A DNA stretch of 64,000 bases from JABDJX01 sp039942715 (lineage in GTDB: Bacteria; Pseudomonadota; Alphaproteobacteria; Rhodobacterales; Rhodobacteraceae). The position numbers were made by a program, and so were the translations under genes. Of the stretch, positions 1 through 8,698 are shown piece after piece. Within the stretch, counting starts at the first letter, position 1, and every line of letters begins with the position of its first letter. Location: contig JBDVBY010000006.1 of the NCBI GenBank assembly GCA_039942715.1, positions 372,001 through 436,000 on the forward strand, in the 5' to 3' direction. The notes under the pieces are model-generated. The model did no database searches. It saw nothing but the letters and a program-made list of their open reading frames with translations, and was not told where the DNA came from.

Positions 1-453
1 GCCGAAGGTGAAAACCTTGATGTCGTGACGCCGGAACGCGCCATGCAGCTTGCCGAAGACGCTGGATTGGACTTGGTCGAGATATCTCCCAACGCCACGC
101 CGCCTGTTTGCAAGATCATGGATCACGGCAAATACAAATACGAACAGCAAAAGCGCGAAAGCGAAGCGCGAAAAAAGCAGAAAACCATTGAAGTCAAAGA
201 AGTGAAGTTCCGTCCGAATACGGATGTTCACGACTACGATGTGAAAATGCGAAATGTGACGCGGTTTTTGGAGGCCGGCGACAAGGTCAAGGTGACATTG
301 CGGTTTCGCGGTCGCGAAATGGCCCACCAGAACCTTGGGCGCGAACTTCTGGAACGCGTAGCTGATGACATCCAAGAGCTTGGCAAAGTTGAAAATATGC
401 CACGTATGGAAGGCCGTCAGATGGTCATGATGATCGGGCCAGCAAAGTCGTAA
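1..453 (+). CDS. infC: Translation initiation factor IF-3, 5' end missing
   Basis: IF-3 binds the 30S subunit, keeps it apart from 50S and checks the start codon. The reading frame is open from base 1, so the gene begins before the window and the GTG at 25 is internal. About 150 codons are visible against a usual 170-200. They cover the end of the N-domain (LVEISPNATPPVCKIMDHGK), the basic linker helix rich in Lys/Arg/Glu, and the whole C-domain (IEVKEVKFRP, KVTLRFRGREM, MVMMIGP). A perfect 11-bp hairpin follows the stop codon. The identity is certain; only the length is unknown. Confidence 0.97.
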   Translation, partial: AEGENLDVVTPERAMQLAEDAGLDLVEISPNATPPVCKIMDHGKYKYEQQKRESEARKKQKTIEVKEVKFRPNTDVHDYDVKMRNVTRFLEAGDKVKVTLRFRGREMAHQNLGRELLERVADDIQELGKVENMPRMEGRQMVMMIGPAKS

Positions 454-467
454 TCCACAGAATTTAG

Positions 468-496
468 GAACAGAAGCGGACAGATCGCTTCTGTTC
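468..496 (+). terminator. Hairpin after infC
   Basis: GAACAGAAGCG and CGCTTCTGTTC form a perfect 11-bp stem with a 7-base loop, 15 bases after the infC stop. No T-run follows, so it may be a 3'-end stabiliser or a weak terminator rather than a classical intrinsic one. Confidence 0.5.
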
Positions 497-672
497 ACCT
501 CCCCAGCGTCCGGCGCATTGGTGCCACTTTTCAGCGCATTTTTAAGAACGAACTCTGTATTCGCAGTGCTTTGTGTACGGGCTGGCGACAATACCCTTGC
601 GGTTTCCCACCAAACTTGTCGCACCCGGCACGCCACGATAGTGTGCCATGATTATTGTTAGGGACGAGTGCC

Positions 673-1638
673 ATGGTAGCGGGGGCTGCTATTTCTGCCG
701 ATCTTTCGGACGCCGAGTGGCTAAAGGCTCTGCGCGACATCGGAGAGAGCGACGGATATTTTTCATCTCTGGGACGCAAGCATGCGGCGGTCTTTGTGGA
801 ACGCTCGCACAAAACCCTTTTTGTCTGTTTTGAAACGATGTTTGGCATTCGCTCCGTCAGTGAAAGCGGATTGCCGCTGGCATTTGATGTCAGCGAAAAC
901 CGCAATTGGTCGCATCTGACATTGATTGCTGAAAATCAGGACTGGTTTCGCGAAGACACGCTTTTCGCGTACTTCGACCGGCTTGTGGACTATGGCTTCT
1001 TTGAAGATTTCGACAATATCGTTTTCTATGGCGCCGGTATGTGCGGGTATGCGGCGGCCGCCTATTCAGTCGCGGCCCCCGGGGCGACGGTGATTTTGGT
1101 ATCTCCGCAAGCCACGCTTGATCGCCCAATCAGCCAATGGGACACGCGATTTCCCGTGTCTCGTCGGTTAGAATTTACATCGCGATATGGTTATGCGCCC
1201 GACATGCTGGAGGCGGCAGGCAATGCGTTCGTAATCTACGATCCAGACGAAGCAGAAGACACAATGCACGCGAGCTTGTTTCGCGGTTCAAACGTGCACC
1301 ATCATCGCTATCGGCGCGGCAGTGCTGGTGCGATTGATGCGGACTTGCGTTCGATGGCGTTACTTTCGAACCTTGTGCGGCTGGCAGACAGTGGTGATCT
1401 AACGCCGGCGCGTCTTGCGAACCTATTGCGCACGCGTAAGCGCCACGTGCCTTACTTACGCGCTCTATTGGCGCGAGTGCTTGGCGAAGATCGTCCTGCG
1501 TTAACTGCGATGCTCTGCCGGGCGGTTCTTGCAAAACAATCTATCCCGCGCTTTGCCCATCACCTGGAGATCGCAGAGGCGCAATTGGCCAAAACCAAAA
1601 AACGTGCAGCTCGAGAACAGGCGATCGGAGACAGTTAA
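673..1638 (+). CDS. Conserved hypothetical protein, alpha/beta-hydrolase-like fold with an altered nucleophile elbow
   Basis: A 321-residue protein of unknown function. ATG 673 is chosen over the upstream TTG 655 because an AGGGA-like site lies eight bases before it. Around residues 117-135 the segment VFYGAGMCGYAAAAYS resembles the strand-elbow-helix of alpha/beta hydrolases (usually GxSMGGYxA). The position normally held by the nucleophile serine is glycine, with a cysteine two places later. VILVSPQATLD follows, as in such hydrolases. I recall relatives labelled as phosphoadenosine phosphosulfate reductases, but I see no PP-loop here. The fold is inference. The gene converges on a small membrane protein gene, their ends overlapping by four bases. 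Confidence 0.6.
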   Translation: MVAGAAISADLSDAEWLKALRDIGESDGYFSSLGRKHAAVFVERSHKTLFVCFETMFGIRSVSESGLPLAFDVSENRNWSHLTLIAENQDWFREDTLFAYFDRLVDYGFFEDFDNIVFYGAGMCGYAAAAYSVAAPGATVILVSPQATLDRPISQWDTRFPVSRRLEFTSRYGYAPDMLEAAGNAFVIYDPDEAEDTMHASLFRGSNVHHHRYRRGSAGAIDADLRSMALLSNLVRLADSGDLTPARLANLLRTRKRHVPYLRALLARVLGEDRPALTAMLCRAVLAKQSIPRFAHHLEIAEAQLAKTKKRAAREQAIGDS

Positions 1639-1949
1639 CTGTCGTAGTCCGGCGCGCGCGACTGCTTGAGTCGCTGATATCCACGTGGCCCAAGAACACC
1701 AACAACAGCTCCCACTCCCAAAGCAAGCGTACTGTGTGACCCCAAAAGCGAGGCCAAAACTGCTGCGACAAACAATAATACGGCGATTGTAATTCCGCGC
1801 ATTTCAACCGCAGAAACGTCGTCCAAAGGCAGAAGGCGTCCAACAAGCGCTTTCAACTGAGGCTCAAGCTGAGGCGCGCCCCATGTGGCAAGTGCAGCGA
1901 ATACAAATGTGGCTATCATTTCGGCCCTCGTTGGTTTGGTGACATCCAT
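1635..1949 (-). CDS. Small membrane protein of unknown function
   Basis: A 104-residue protein with about three hydrophobic stretches (near residues 11-25, 50-68 and 74-88), separated by a short acidic loop and ending in a basic/polar tail. The frame stays open far upstream, antisense to pyrC, but the ATG at 1949 clears the pyrC start and is the sensible start. It is divergent from pyrC with about 65 bases between them. I do not recognise a family. It may be a small inner-membrane protein translated from its own promoter. Confidence 0.55.
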   Translation of the reverse strand: MDVTKPTRAEMIATFVFAALATWGAPQLEPQLKALVGRLLPLDDVSAVEMRGITIAVLLFVAAVLASLLGSHSTLALGVGAVVGVLGPRGYQRLKQSRAPDYDS

Positions 1950-2015
1950 ATACTGGGGCCAATCAGGAAATGACAGGCTCTGGTTCGCGCCGCCCGCTTG
2001 GGTTAGAGCAATGAC

Positions 2016-3053
2016 ATGACACAGACACTTACGCTGCGCCGCCCCGATGACTGGCATCTTCACTTGCGCGATGGTGCGATGATGGAAGGCGTGTTGCCGC
2101 ATACGGCTGCGCATTTCGCACGCGCGATCATCATGCCCAATCTTGTGCCCCCAGTCGTGACCGGGGACGATGCCGCTGCGTACCGCGATCGCATTCTGAC
2201 CGCTCTCCCTGAGGGGGCTGATTTCGACCCCCTGATGACGCTGTATCTCACCGAGACAACCGACCCGGAGGATGTGCGCGCGGCGGCTGCCAGTGGTTTG
2301 GTGAAAGCGGTAAAACTTTATCCAGCGGGCGCCACCACGAATTCTGCCTCGGGCGTAACCGATTTTGACAAGGTGCGCGGTGTGCTTGAGGTGATGGCGG
2401 AAATCGGTTTGCCGCTTTGCGTGCACGGCGAAGTGACCCGGCCCGAGATCGACATTTTTGACCGCGAAGCAGTGTTTATTGACGAGGTGCTTGAACCGCT
2501 CCGGCATGCAACACCGCGGCTGTGCGTGGTGATGGAGCACATCACAACATCCGATGCTGTTGAGTATGCGATGTCAGCCGGTGAGGGTTTGGGGGCGACG
2601 ATTACTGTGCAGCATCTGATGCTGGATCGAAACGATATGCTGGTCGGTGGCATCCGGCCGCACTATTACTGCCTGCCGATCCTAAAACGCGGAACCCATC
2701 GCGCGCGACTTGTTGAGGCAGCAACATCGGGCGACGCACGGTTCTTTTTGGGTACTGACAGCGCACCGCATGCAACTGATACGAAAGAAAACGCCTGTGG
2801 TTGCGCAGGATGTTTTACGGCCCCTGTTGCGTTGTCGTGTCTGGCTGAGGTGTTTGATGAAGTGGACGCATTGGAGCGTCTAGAAGGGTTTGCCTCGCTG
2901 CACGGTCCCGCATTTTACGGATTAGCCCCGAATGAAGCGCAGATCACGCTAGAGCGCGGCGCGCCGATTGACCTTCCTGCACGGGTAAAAACAGGTGCTG
3001 GGCCCGTGACGGTGTTTGATCCGGGTCGGGCGTTGCATTGGCGGGTTGGATGA
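2016..3053 (+). CDS. pyrC: Dihydroorotase, class II
   Basis: Catalyses the reversible ring closure of N-carbamoyl-aspartate to dihydroorotate, the third step of pyrimidine synthesis, in the cytosol. At 345 residues it has the length of class II (PyrC-type) enzymes. The zinc motif HLHLRDG lies near residues 13-19. The lysine in VKAVKLYPAG (near residue 100) is the expected carboxylated metal bridge, CVHGEV and CVVMEHITT supply further ligands, and FLGTDSAPH holds the catalytic aspartate. pyrE follows after 141 bases that contain a repeat element, so the two may or may not share a transcript. Confidence 0.97.
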   Translation: MTQTLTLRRPDDWHLHLRDGAMMEGVLPHTAAHFARAIIMPNLVPPVVTGDDAAAYRDRILTALPEGADFDPLMTLYLTETTDPEDVRAAAASGLVKAVKLYPAGATTNSASGVTDFDKVRGVLEVMAEIGLPLCVHGEVTRPEIDIFDREAVFIDEVLEPLRHATPRLCVVMEHITTSDAVEYAMSAGEGLGATITVQHLMLDRNDMLVGGIRPHYYCLPILKRGTHRARLVEAATSGDARFFLGTDSAPHATDTKENACGCAGCFTAPVALSCLAEVFDEVDALERLEGFASLHGPAFYGLAPNEAQITLERGAPIDLPARVKTGAGPVTVFDPGRALHWRVG

Positions 3054-3080
3054 TATCGTCGCAACTTTGATGCGCCGATC

Positions 3081-3131
3081 AACTGGGGGTTTCACCCCCA
3101 GACCCCCAGCATATTTGTGAACCAATGAAAG
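3081..3131. repeat. GC-rich intergenic hairpin repeat, copy 1
   Basis: A 51-bp element beginning AACTGGGGG. CTGGGGG and CCCCCAG form a stem around a five-base loop, followed by ACCCCCAGCATATTT and AACCAATGAAA. A second copy lies at 16214-16264 and matches at roughly 40 of 51 positions. The loop is freely variable while the stem is kept. It sits between pyrC and pyrE. Elements of this sort are, to my knowledge, frequent between genes in Rhodobacteraceae. Confidence 0.7.
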
Positions 3132-3194
3132 ACCAGTGCTTGACTTGGACCGTACGTTGACAGACCAAGCGGGCGGGTTAATGGCGAGGTTGAT

Positions 3195-3872
3195 ATGATC
3201 CCTACGAGCTTTCCGGACAAAGATGAAATTGCGCGGCTCAGCGCAAATATGCTGCTTGAGATTGGCGCCGTGCATTTCAATGCAGAGGAGCCGTTCATTC
3301 TGGCCTCTGGCCTACCGTCACCAACATATATCGATTGTCGTAAGCTGATTTCTTATCCGCGTATTCGCGCAACCCTAATGGACTTTCTGACAGTCACCGT
3401 GATGCGGGATGCTGGCTTTGAGGCGTTTGACAACATCGCCGGTGGAGAAACAGCAGGCATTCCATTTGCTGCTTTGGTTGCCGAACGGATGGCTTTGCCG
3501 ATGACTTATGTGCGCAAGAAACCCAAAGGCTATGGGCGTGGTGCGCGAATCGAAGGGGTGATGCGCGAAGGTGAGCGGGTGCTTTTGGTTGAGGATCTGA
3601 CAACCGACGGCGGATCAAAGCTTTCCTTCGTGGATGCCATCCGAGAGACCGGAGCAAGCTGTGCACACACGGCTGTTATCTTCTACTATGGCATCTTCCC
3701 CGAGACGATAGATACGCTCGAAAATCACGGGGTTAGCCTGCATCATTTATGCACGTGGTGGGATGTATTGGAGGCCGCGCGGGCGGGTGAAAAGTTCGAT
3801 GAAACGACCCTAAAAGAGGTCGAAACGTTTTTGCGCGCCCCCCGAAAGTGGCAAGAGGCGCGAAAAAAATAA
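3195..3872 (+). CDS. pyrE: Orotate phosphoribosyltransferase
   Basis: Transfers the phosphoribosyl group of PRPP to orotate to give OMP, the fifth step of pyrimidine synthesis. The protein has 225 residues. The PRPP-binding motif is visible as VLLVEDLTTDGGSK (near residues 131-144), and the flexible catalytic loop is RKKPKGYGRGARIEG. The N-terminal LASGLPSPTYIDCRKLIS matches the orotate side of the pocket. The start at ATG 3195 is preceded by a GCGAGG-like site. It stands with pyrC as a partial pyrimidine locus. Confidence 0.96.
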   Translation: MIPTSFPDKDEIARLSANMLLEIGAVHFNAEEPFILASGLPSPTYIDCRKLISYPRIRATLMDFLTVTVMRDAGFEAFDNIAGGETAGIPFAALVAERMALPMTYVRKKPKGYGRGARIEGVMREGERVLLVEDLTTDGGSKLSFVDAIRETGASCAHTAVIFYYGIFPETIDTLENHGVSLHHLCTWWDVLEAARAGEKFDETTLKEVETFLRAPRKWQEARKK

Positions 3873-3894
3873 AAACCGCCGGTCCCACAAAATA

Positions 3895-3924
3895 TTGACG
3901 TTTCGAACCCTTTTAACGCAATAT
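3895..3924 (+). promoter_or_regulatory. Candidate dnaB promoter
   Basis: TTGACG (3895-3900) and CAATAT (3919-3924) are separated by 18 bases in the pyrE-dnaB gap, about 120 bases before the dnaB start. The -35 is close to the sigma-70 consensus and the -10 is only fair. This is inference from sequence alone. Confidence 0.35.
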
Positions 3925-3940
3925 AGGGGTGGTTCACGCG

Positions 3941-3959
3941 TTTCCACATCTTGTCCACA
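3941..3959 (+). promoter_or_regulatory. Two DnaA-box-like sites before dnaB
   Basis: TTTCCACA (3941-3948) and TTGTCCACA (3951-3959) lie in tandem about 80-100 bases before dnaB. The second differs by one base from the classical TTATCCACA DnaA box. The placement suggests possible DnaA control of the helicase gene, but short matches like this also arise by chance. Confidence 0.3.
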
Positions 3960-4041
3960 AAGATATCCCGATGGACGTGGGCTGGCGAAGTGGCGTAAGC
4001 CTTGCGTGGGACTGGGGCAATAATAATCGAGAGGGAATGGG

Positions 4042-5535
4042 ATGAGCGAACCAGCTCAGATCCGGGCAGTGAGCGACGGCACATCAGAGGCCGAGCAGGT
4101 ACCACATAACATCGAAGCTGAGCAGCAGCTGTTGGGCGCGATCCTGACCAACAACGACGTTTACGATCGTGTGGCAGGCGTAATCAACGACAGCCATTTT
4201 TATGACCCTGTGCATGCGCGCATCTATGAGGTGGCGGCTTCGCGCATTGCGAAAAACGCGCTGGCCTCGCCAGTGACGCTTAAAGCGTTTTTGGAGGATG
4301 ATCCGGGGCTGAAAGAGCTTGGCGGTCCTGCGTACTTGGTGCGACTTGCAGGCTCTGCGATCAGTTCGTTCGCCGCGCGCGACTATGCGCAAATGGTGTA
4401 TGATCTGGCGATCCGTCGAAAGTTGATGGACTTGGGCCGCGACATCACCGCCAAGGCGGGCTTGGTCGAAGTGGCCAACGAGCCCAAAGAGCAGATCGTC
4501 GAAGCCGAACAGGCGCTCTATAAGCTTGGCGAGGCAGGTCAAAACACTTCTGGTTTCCAGTCGTTTCTGAAAGCAGTGACCGATGCGGTGAATGTCGCAA
4601 ACGCAGCCTATCAACGCGATGGCGGATTGTCAGGTGTCTCTACTGGCTTGATTGAAATGGATAAAAAGCTTGGTGGCTTGCACAAGTCTGACCTGCTTAT
4701 CCTTGCTGGCCGTCCTTCGATGGGCAAGACGTCGCTGGCCACGAACATCGCCTTCAATATTGCCAAGACGTATAAAAAGGGCAAACGCCAAGATGGGACC
4801 GAGGGCGCCGTGGATGGTGGAGTTGTGGGTTTTTTCTCGCTTGAGATGTCGGCTGAACAGTTGGCGGCGCGGATTTTGTCGGAAGCCTCGGAAGTACCGT
4901 CTGAGCAAATTCGCCGTGGAGATATGACCGAAGGAGAGTTCCGTCGCTTTGTTGAAGCGGCAAAGACGCTTGAGGCGTGCCCGCTGTTTATTGACGACAC
5001 CCCTGCCCTGCCGATCAGCCAATTGGCCGCACGTGCACGTCGATTGAAGCGTGAACACGGGCTGGATTGCTTGATCGTTGACTACCTTCAGTTGGTGCGC
5101 CCAGCAACAGCGAAAGACAGTCGGGTGAACGAGGTTTCTGAGATCACTCAGGGGCTGAAAGCCATCGCGAAAGAACTGGAAATACCCGTTGTCGCCCTGT
5201 CGCAGTTATCACGTCAGGTCGAAAATCGGGAAGATAAACGTCCGCAACTCAGTGACTTGCGGGAATCAGGCTCTATCGAGCAGGACGCCGACGTGGTGAT
5301 GTTCGTGTTCCGCGAGGAATACTACAAAGAACGGGAAAAACCCGGCGACCACGATCTAGAGGCCATGGCAAAGTGGCAGGAGGAGATGGAAAATCTTCAC
5401 GGCCGCGCCGAAGTTGTGATCGGCAAGCAACGCCATGGCCCCATCGGCACTGTCGAGCTATCGTTTGAAGGGCGCTTTACGCGATTTGGCAACCTGGTCA
5501 AGCCTTGGCAGCAGTCTGGCGAGGACGATTTTTAG
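4042..5535 (+). CDS. dnaB: Replicative DNA helicase DnaB
   Basis: The hexameric 5'-3' helicase that unwinds DNA at the replication fork. It has 497 residues, the usual length. The N-terminal DnaB domain starts at VPHNIEAEQQLLGAIL (about residues 20-35). The RecA-like C-domain has Walker A AGRPSMGKTS (about residues 222-231) and Walker B LIVDYLQL, followed by VALSQLSRQVE and DLRESGSIEQDADVV. No intein or other insertion is seen. In relatives I recall an alanine racemase gene downstream; here a strong terminator follows instead. Confidence 0.98.
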   Translation: MSEPAQIRAVSDGTSEAEQVPHNIEAEQQLLGAILTNNDVYDRVAGVINDSHFYDPVHARIYEVAASRIAKNALASPVTLKAFLEDDPGLKELGGPAYLVRLAGSAISSFAARDYAQMVYDLAIRRKLMDLGRDITAKAGLVEVANEPKEQIVEAEQALYKLGEAGQNTSGFQSFLKAVTDAVNVANAAYQRDGGLSGVSTGLIEMDKKLGGLHKSDLLILAGRPSMGKTSLATNIAFNIAKTYKKGKRQDGTEGAVDGGVVGFFSLEMSAEQLAARILSEASEVPSEQIRRGDMTEGEFRRFVEAAKTLEACPLFIDDTPALPISQLAARARRLKREHGLDCLIVDYLQLVRPATAKDSRVNEVSEITQGLKAIAKELEIPVVALSQLSRQVENREDKRPQLSDLRESGSIEQDADVVMFVFREEYYKEREKPGDHDLEAMAKWQEEMENLHGRAEVVIGKQRHGPIGTVELSFEGRFTRFGNLVKPWQQSGEDDF

Positions 5536-5562
5536 CGCGATCAAAGATGTTATGAGACAATG

Positions 5563-5595
5563 ACCGGTGCGCACGTCTGTGCGGGCCGGTTTTTC
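5563..5595 (+). terminator. Intrinsic terminator after dnaB
   Basis: ACCGGTGCGCAC and GTGCGGGCCGGT pair around a four-base GTCT loop (5563-5590), and TTTTCTTT follows. It lies 28 bases after the dnaB stop and should end the dnaB transcript. Confidence 0.85.
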
Positions 5596-5639
5596 TTTGT
5601 CGCGCGTTAAGGCTCTGATTTTAGGGAAAACCTGTCTTT

Positions 5640-5672
5640 CGGTATCGCGTCGGTATTACGTCGGTGTCGCGT
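5640..5672. repeat. Three tandem 11-bp repeats in the dnaB-fdhA gap
   Basis: CGGTATCGCGT, CGGTATTACGT and CGGTGTCGCGT stand head to tail without spacing (5640-5650, 5651-5661, 5662-5672). The 11-base period is close to one helical turn, so they would lie on one DNA face. The rest of the 5596-5932 gap holds no gene I can support; it is GC-rich with several GCGCG runs. Confidence 0.7.
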
Positions 5673-5932
5673 AGGCGGCTAAGGGCTTTCAGCAGATAAA
5701 TTAAACAAGCGCGCGCTGATGCGCGTCATCTTTACCGATGCGAAATTGGCGCGAAACTGTGCTGTCAACGCGCGTTGATCTATGAGGTAGCGTGATTTTC
5801 GGGGCAGATCACTGGCACTGTGACGTGTATAGGAAACGCCACCGCCGCAAATGCCACATCGCGTGTCGCGCCTGATGCTTTTTTCCATGGCGCAAAATGG
5901 GTTAAACTCTCTTTCAAAGGGAGCCATGTGCC

Positions 5933-8698
5933 ATGAGTGATACCATTCGTTTCAAGCTTGACGGCAAAGACGTCGAAGCACGCGAGGGCGAGACCATTTG
6001 GGAAGTTGCCAAGCGCCACGGTACGACGATCCCGCATTTGTGTCACAAGGATGCGCCTGGCTATCGCTCGGACGGGAACTGCCGTGCGTGTATGGTGGAT
6101 ATCGAAGGCGAGCGGGTCTTGGCAGCATCATGTGTTCGCGCGCCATCCGAGGGAATGGTTGTGTCATCCCAAGGCGCACGCGAGACGACGGCGCGCAAGA
6201 TGGTGATGGAGATGCTGGTCGCAGATCAGCCAAAGCCAGACGTTGCACATGATCAATCGAGCCACCTTTGGGATATGGCGGCTGCGCAAGGCGTGGCCGA
6301 AAGCCGCTTTCCGCCCCTGGATGAGCCCCGCATTCCGCTTTTGGATGACAGCCATGTGGCGATGAGCGTCAACCTTGACGCCTGTATTCAGTGCAACCTG
6401 TGTGTGCGCGCATGTCGCGAAGTGCAGGTGAATGATGTGATCGGCATGGCCGGCCGTGGCCATGATGCCTACCCGGTTTTCGATATGGACGACCCGATGG
6501 GTGAAAGCACCTGTGTGGCCTGTGGCGAATGTGTCCAAGCCTGTCCAACTGGGGCGTTGATGCCCGCGAGCGTGACGGTGGGTGCCAGCGCCGGAGACAG
6601 TAAAGATTTCGACAGCGAAGTTGAGAGCATTTGCCCGTTTTGCGGTGTAGGATGCCAGGTTTCGCTGAAGGTGAAAGACGGTCAAGTAAAGTATGTTGAA
6701 GGGATCAACGGGCCGGCAAATGAAGGGCGGCTTTGCGTCAAAGGGCGCTTTGGGTTTGATTACATTCACCATCCGCACCGTTTGACCAAACCGCTGATCC
6801 GGCGTGATGATGCGCCAGCCAAAGGACTGAATGTTGATCCCGGAAACTGGGAAACGCATTTCCGCGAGGCAACGTGGGACGAGGCGCTTGACGCTGCTGC
6901 CGGTGGTTTGAAAGGGCGCGGACGCGAGGTCGCGGGCTTTGGCTCGGCCAAGTGCACGAACGAAGAAGCCTATTTGTTTCAACGCTTTATTCGCGAAGGA
7001 TTTGGGCATAACAACGTCGATCACTGCACGCGGCTTTGCCATGCTTCCTCTGTGGCGGCTCTGTTGGAAAACGTTGGATCCGGCGCTGTAACGGCGACGT
7101 TTAATGAGATTGAAAATGCAGACGTGGCCATCGTAATTGGGGCCAACCCGATTGAGAACCATCCGGTTGCAGCGACGTTTTTCAAGCAGTTCACCAAACG
7201 TGGTGGCAAGCTGATCGTGATGGATCCACGCGGTCAGGCCCTGAAGCGCTTCGCCACGCACATGCTACAGTTCCGCCCCGGCGCGGATGTTTCGATGCTG
7301 AATGCAATTTGTCATGTGATCGTTGAAGAGGGTCTTTACGACCAGCAATACATCGACGCCTACACCGAGAATTGGGAAAACGAAAAAGCGCATCTGGCCG
7401 ATTTCACGCCCGAAGCCATGGCCGAGATTTGCGGGATTGATGCCGAGACACTGCGCGCGGTTGCCCGTGATTTTGCCGGAGCGAAGGCGGGGATGATTTT
7501 TTGGGGCATGGGCATTAGTCAGCACATTCACGGCACGGATAACTCGCGCTGCTTGATCAGCCTTGCACTGATGACCGGTCAAATTGGGCGCCCCGGCGCG
7601 GGGCTTCATCCGTTGCGCGGGCAGAACAATGTGCAGGGTGCGTCGGATGCCGGGCTGATCCCGATGTTCCTACCGGATTATCAGACGGTGACGGACGATG
7701 GCGTGCGTGGTGCCTTTACGGATGTATGGCAATCCGGCGATTTTTCCTCCGAAAAAGGCCTGACCGTGACCGAGATCATGGACGCGGTGCATGGCGGTGA
7801 CATTAAGGCGATGTATGTCTTGGGCGAAAATCCCGCGATGTCGGACCCGGATGTGGACCATGCGCGTGATGCTTTGGCCAAACTGGATCCTTTGGTTGTG
7901 CAGGATATTTTCCTGACAGAGACGGCGAACTACGCCGATGTGATCCTGCCTGCTTCGGCGTTTTATGAGAAAAACGGCACTGTCACGAATACCAACCGGC
8001 AGGTGCAGATGGGTCGCGCTGCGGTGGCGCCTCCGGGTGAGGCGCGCGAGGATTGGTGGATCACTGTGGAGCTGGCCAAACGGTGTGATCTACCGTGGGC
8101 GCACGGTCATCCAAGCGATGTTTTTGCCGAGATGAAGCGCACGATGTCGTCGCTGGACAACATCACGTGGGATCGTCTGATGGCCGAGAATGCGGTGACG
8201 TATCCGTCGCTGTCGCCCACCGATCCCGGCCAAGCCATTGTTTTCGGAGACGGGTTCCCCCGCCCCGAAGGACGCGCGCGCTTTACGCCCGCCGCGATCA
8301 TTGCGCCAGATGAGGCACCAGACACCGAATACCCGATGATCCTGACCACCGGTCGCCAATTGGAGCATTGGCACACCGGATCAATGACGCGCCGCTCGAA
8401 GGTTTTGGATGCGGTCGAGCCGGAGGCGAACTGCTCGCTGCACCCGGCGACGCTTCGCGCTCTTGGGGTTGAGGCAGGTGGCGCGGTGACGCTGACCACG
8501 CGGCGCGGGACGATCACGCTATTGGCGCGCGCGGACAGAGCTGTGGCGCTTGATATGGTGTTTGTGCCCTTTGCCTATGTCGAGGCAGCGGCGAATATTC
8601 TCACGAACTCGGCCGTGGACCCTTACGGGAAAATTCCGGAGTTTAAGTTTTCGGCTGTGAAGGTTGAGAAAGCAGAGGCGTCAATAGCGGCGGAGTAA
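5933..8698 (+). CDS. fdhA: Formate dehydrogenase alpha subunit (molybdopterin, multi-iron-sulfur)
   Basis: Oxidises formate to CO2 at a bis-MGD molybdenum or tungsten centre. The protein has 921 residues in the FdsA/FdhA layout. An N-terminal 2Fe-2S domain has cysteines in HLCHKDAPGYRSDGNCRAC. Two 4Fe-4S ferredoxin motifs follow (CIQCNLCVRAC, CVACGECVQAC), then the catalytic-domain 4Fe-4S site (CPFCGVGC). The metal-ligand region VDHCTRLCHASS uses cysteine, not selenocysteine. A molybdopterin dinucleotide-binding C-domain ends the protein (LTTGRQLEHWHTGSMTRRS). No beta/gamma (NADH-oxidising) subunit genes or fdhD lie beside it, so its electron partner must be encoded elsewhere. SD AAAGGGAG precedes the start. 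Confidence 0.93.
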   Translation: MSDTIRFKLDGKDVEAREGETIWEVAKRHGTTIPHLCHKDAPGYRSDGNCRACMVDIEGERVLAASCVRAPSEGMVVSSQGARETTARKMVMEMLVADQPKPDVAHDQSSHLWDMAAAQGVAESRFPPLDEPRIPLLDDSHVAMSVNLDACIQCNLCVRACREVQVNDVIGMAGRGHDAYPVFDMDDPMGESTCVACGECVQACPTGALMPASVTVGASAGDSKDFDSEVESICPFCGVGCQVSLKVKDGQVKYVEGINGPANEGRLCVKGRFGFDYIHHPHRLTKPLIRRDDAPAKGLNVDPGNWETHFREATWDEALDAAAGGLKGRGREVAGFGSAKCTNEEAYLFQRFIREGFGHNNVDHCTRLCHASSVAALLENVGSGAVTATFNEIENADVAIVIGANPIENHPVAATFFKQFTKRGGKLIVMDPRGQALKRFATHMLQFRPGADVSMLNAICHVIVEEGLYDQQYIDAYTENWENEKAHLADFTPEAMAEICGIDAETLRAVARDFAGAKAGMIFWGMGISQHIHGTDNSRCLISLALMTGQIGRPGAGLHPLRGQNNVQGASDAGLIPMFLPDYQTVTDDGVRGAFTDVWQSGDFSSEKGLTVTEIMDAVHGGDIKAMYVLGENPAMSDPDVDHARDALAKLDPLVVQDIFLTETANYADVILPASAFYEKNGTVTNTNRQVQMGRAAVAPPGEAREDWWITVELAKRCDLPWAHGHPSDVFAEMKRTMSSLDNITWDRLMAENAVTYPSLSPTDPGQAIVFGDGFPRPEGRARFTPAAIIAPDEAPDTEYPMILTTGRQLEHWHTGSMTRRSKVLDAVEPEANCSLHPATLRALGVEAGGAVTLTTRRGTITLLARADRAVALDMVFVPFAYVEAAANILTNSAVDPYGKIPEFKFSAVKVEKAEASIAAE

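Noticed and set aside
673..1638. Phosphoadenosine phosphosulfate reductase
   Set aside because: Relatives carry this label as I recall, but there is no PP-loop or C-terminal ECGxH-type motif.
1950..2540. Upstream extension of the small membrane protein frame, antisense to pyrC
   Set aside because: It overlaps the well-supported pyrC start and has a His/Arg-rich, unstructured composition typical of an antisense shadow.
6164..7261. 365-codon open frame on the minus strand inside fdhA
   Set aside because: Antisense to a clearly conserved formate dehydrogenase; no family features.
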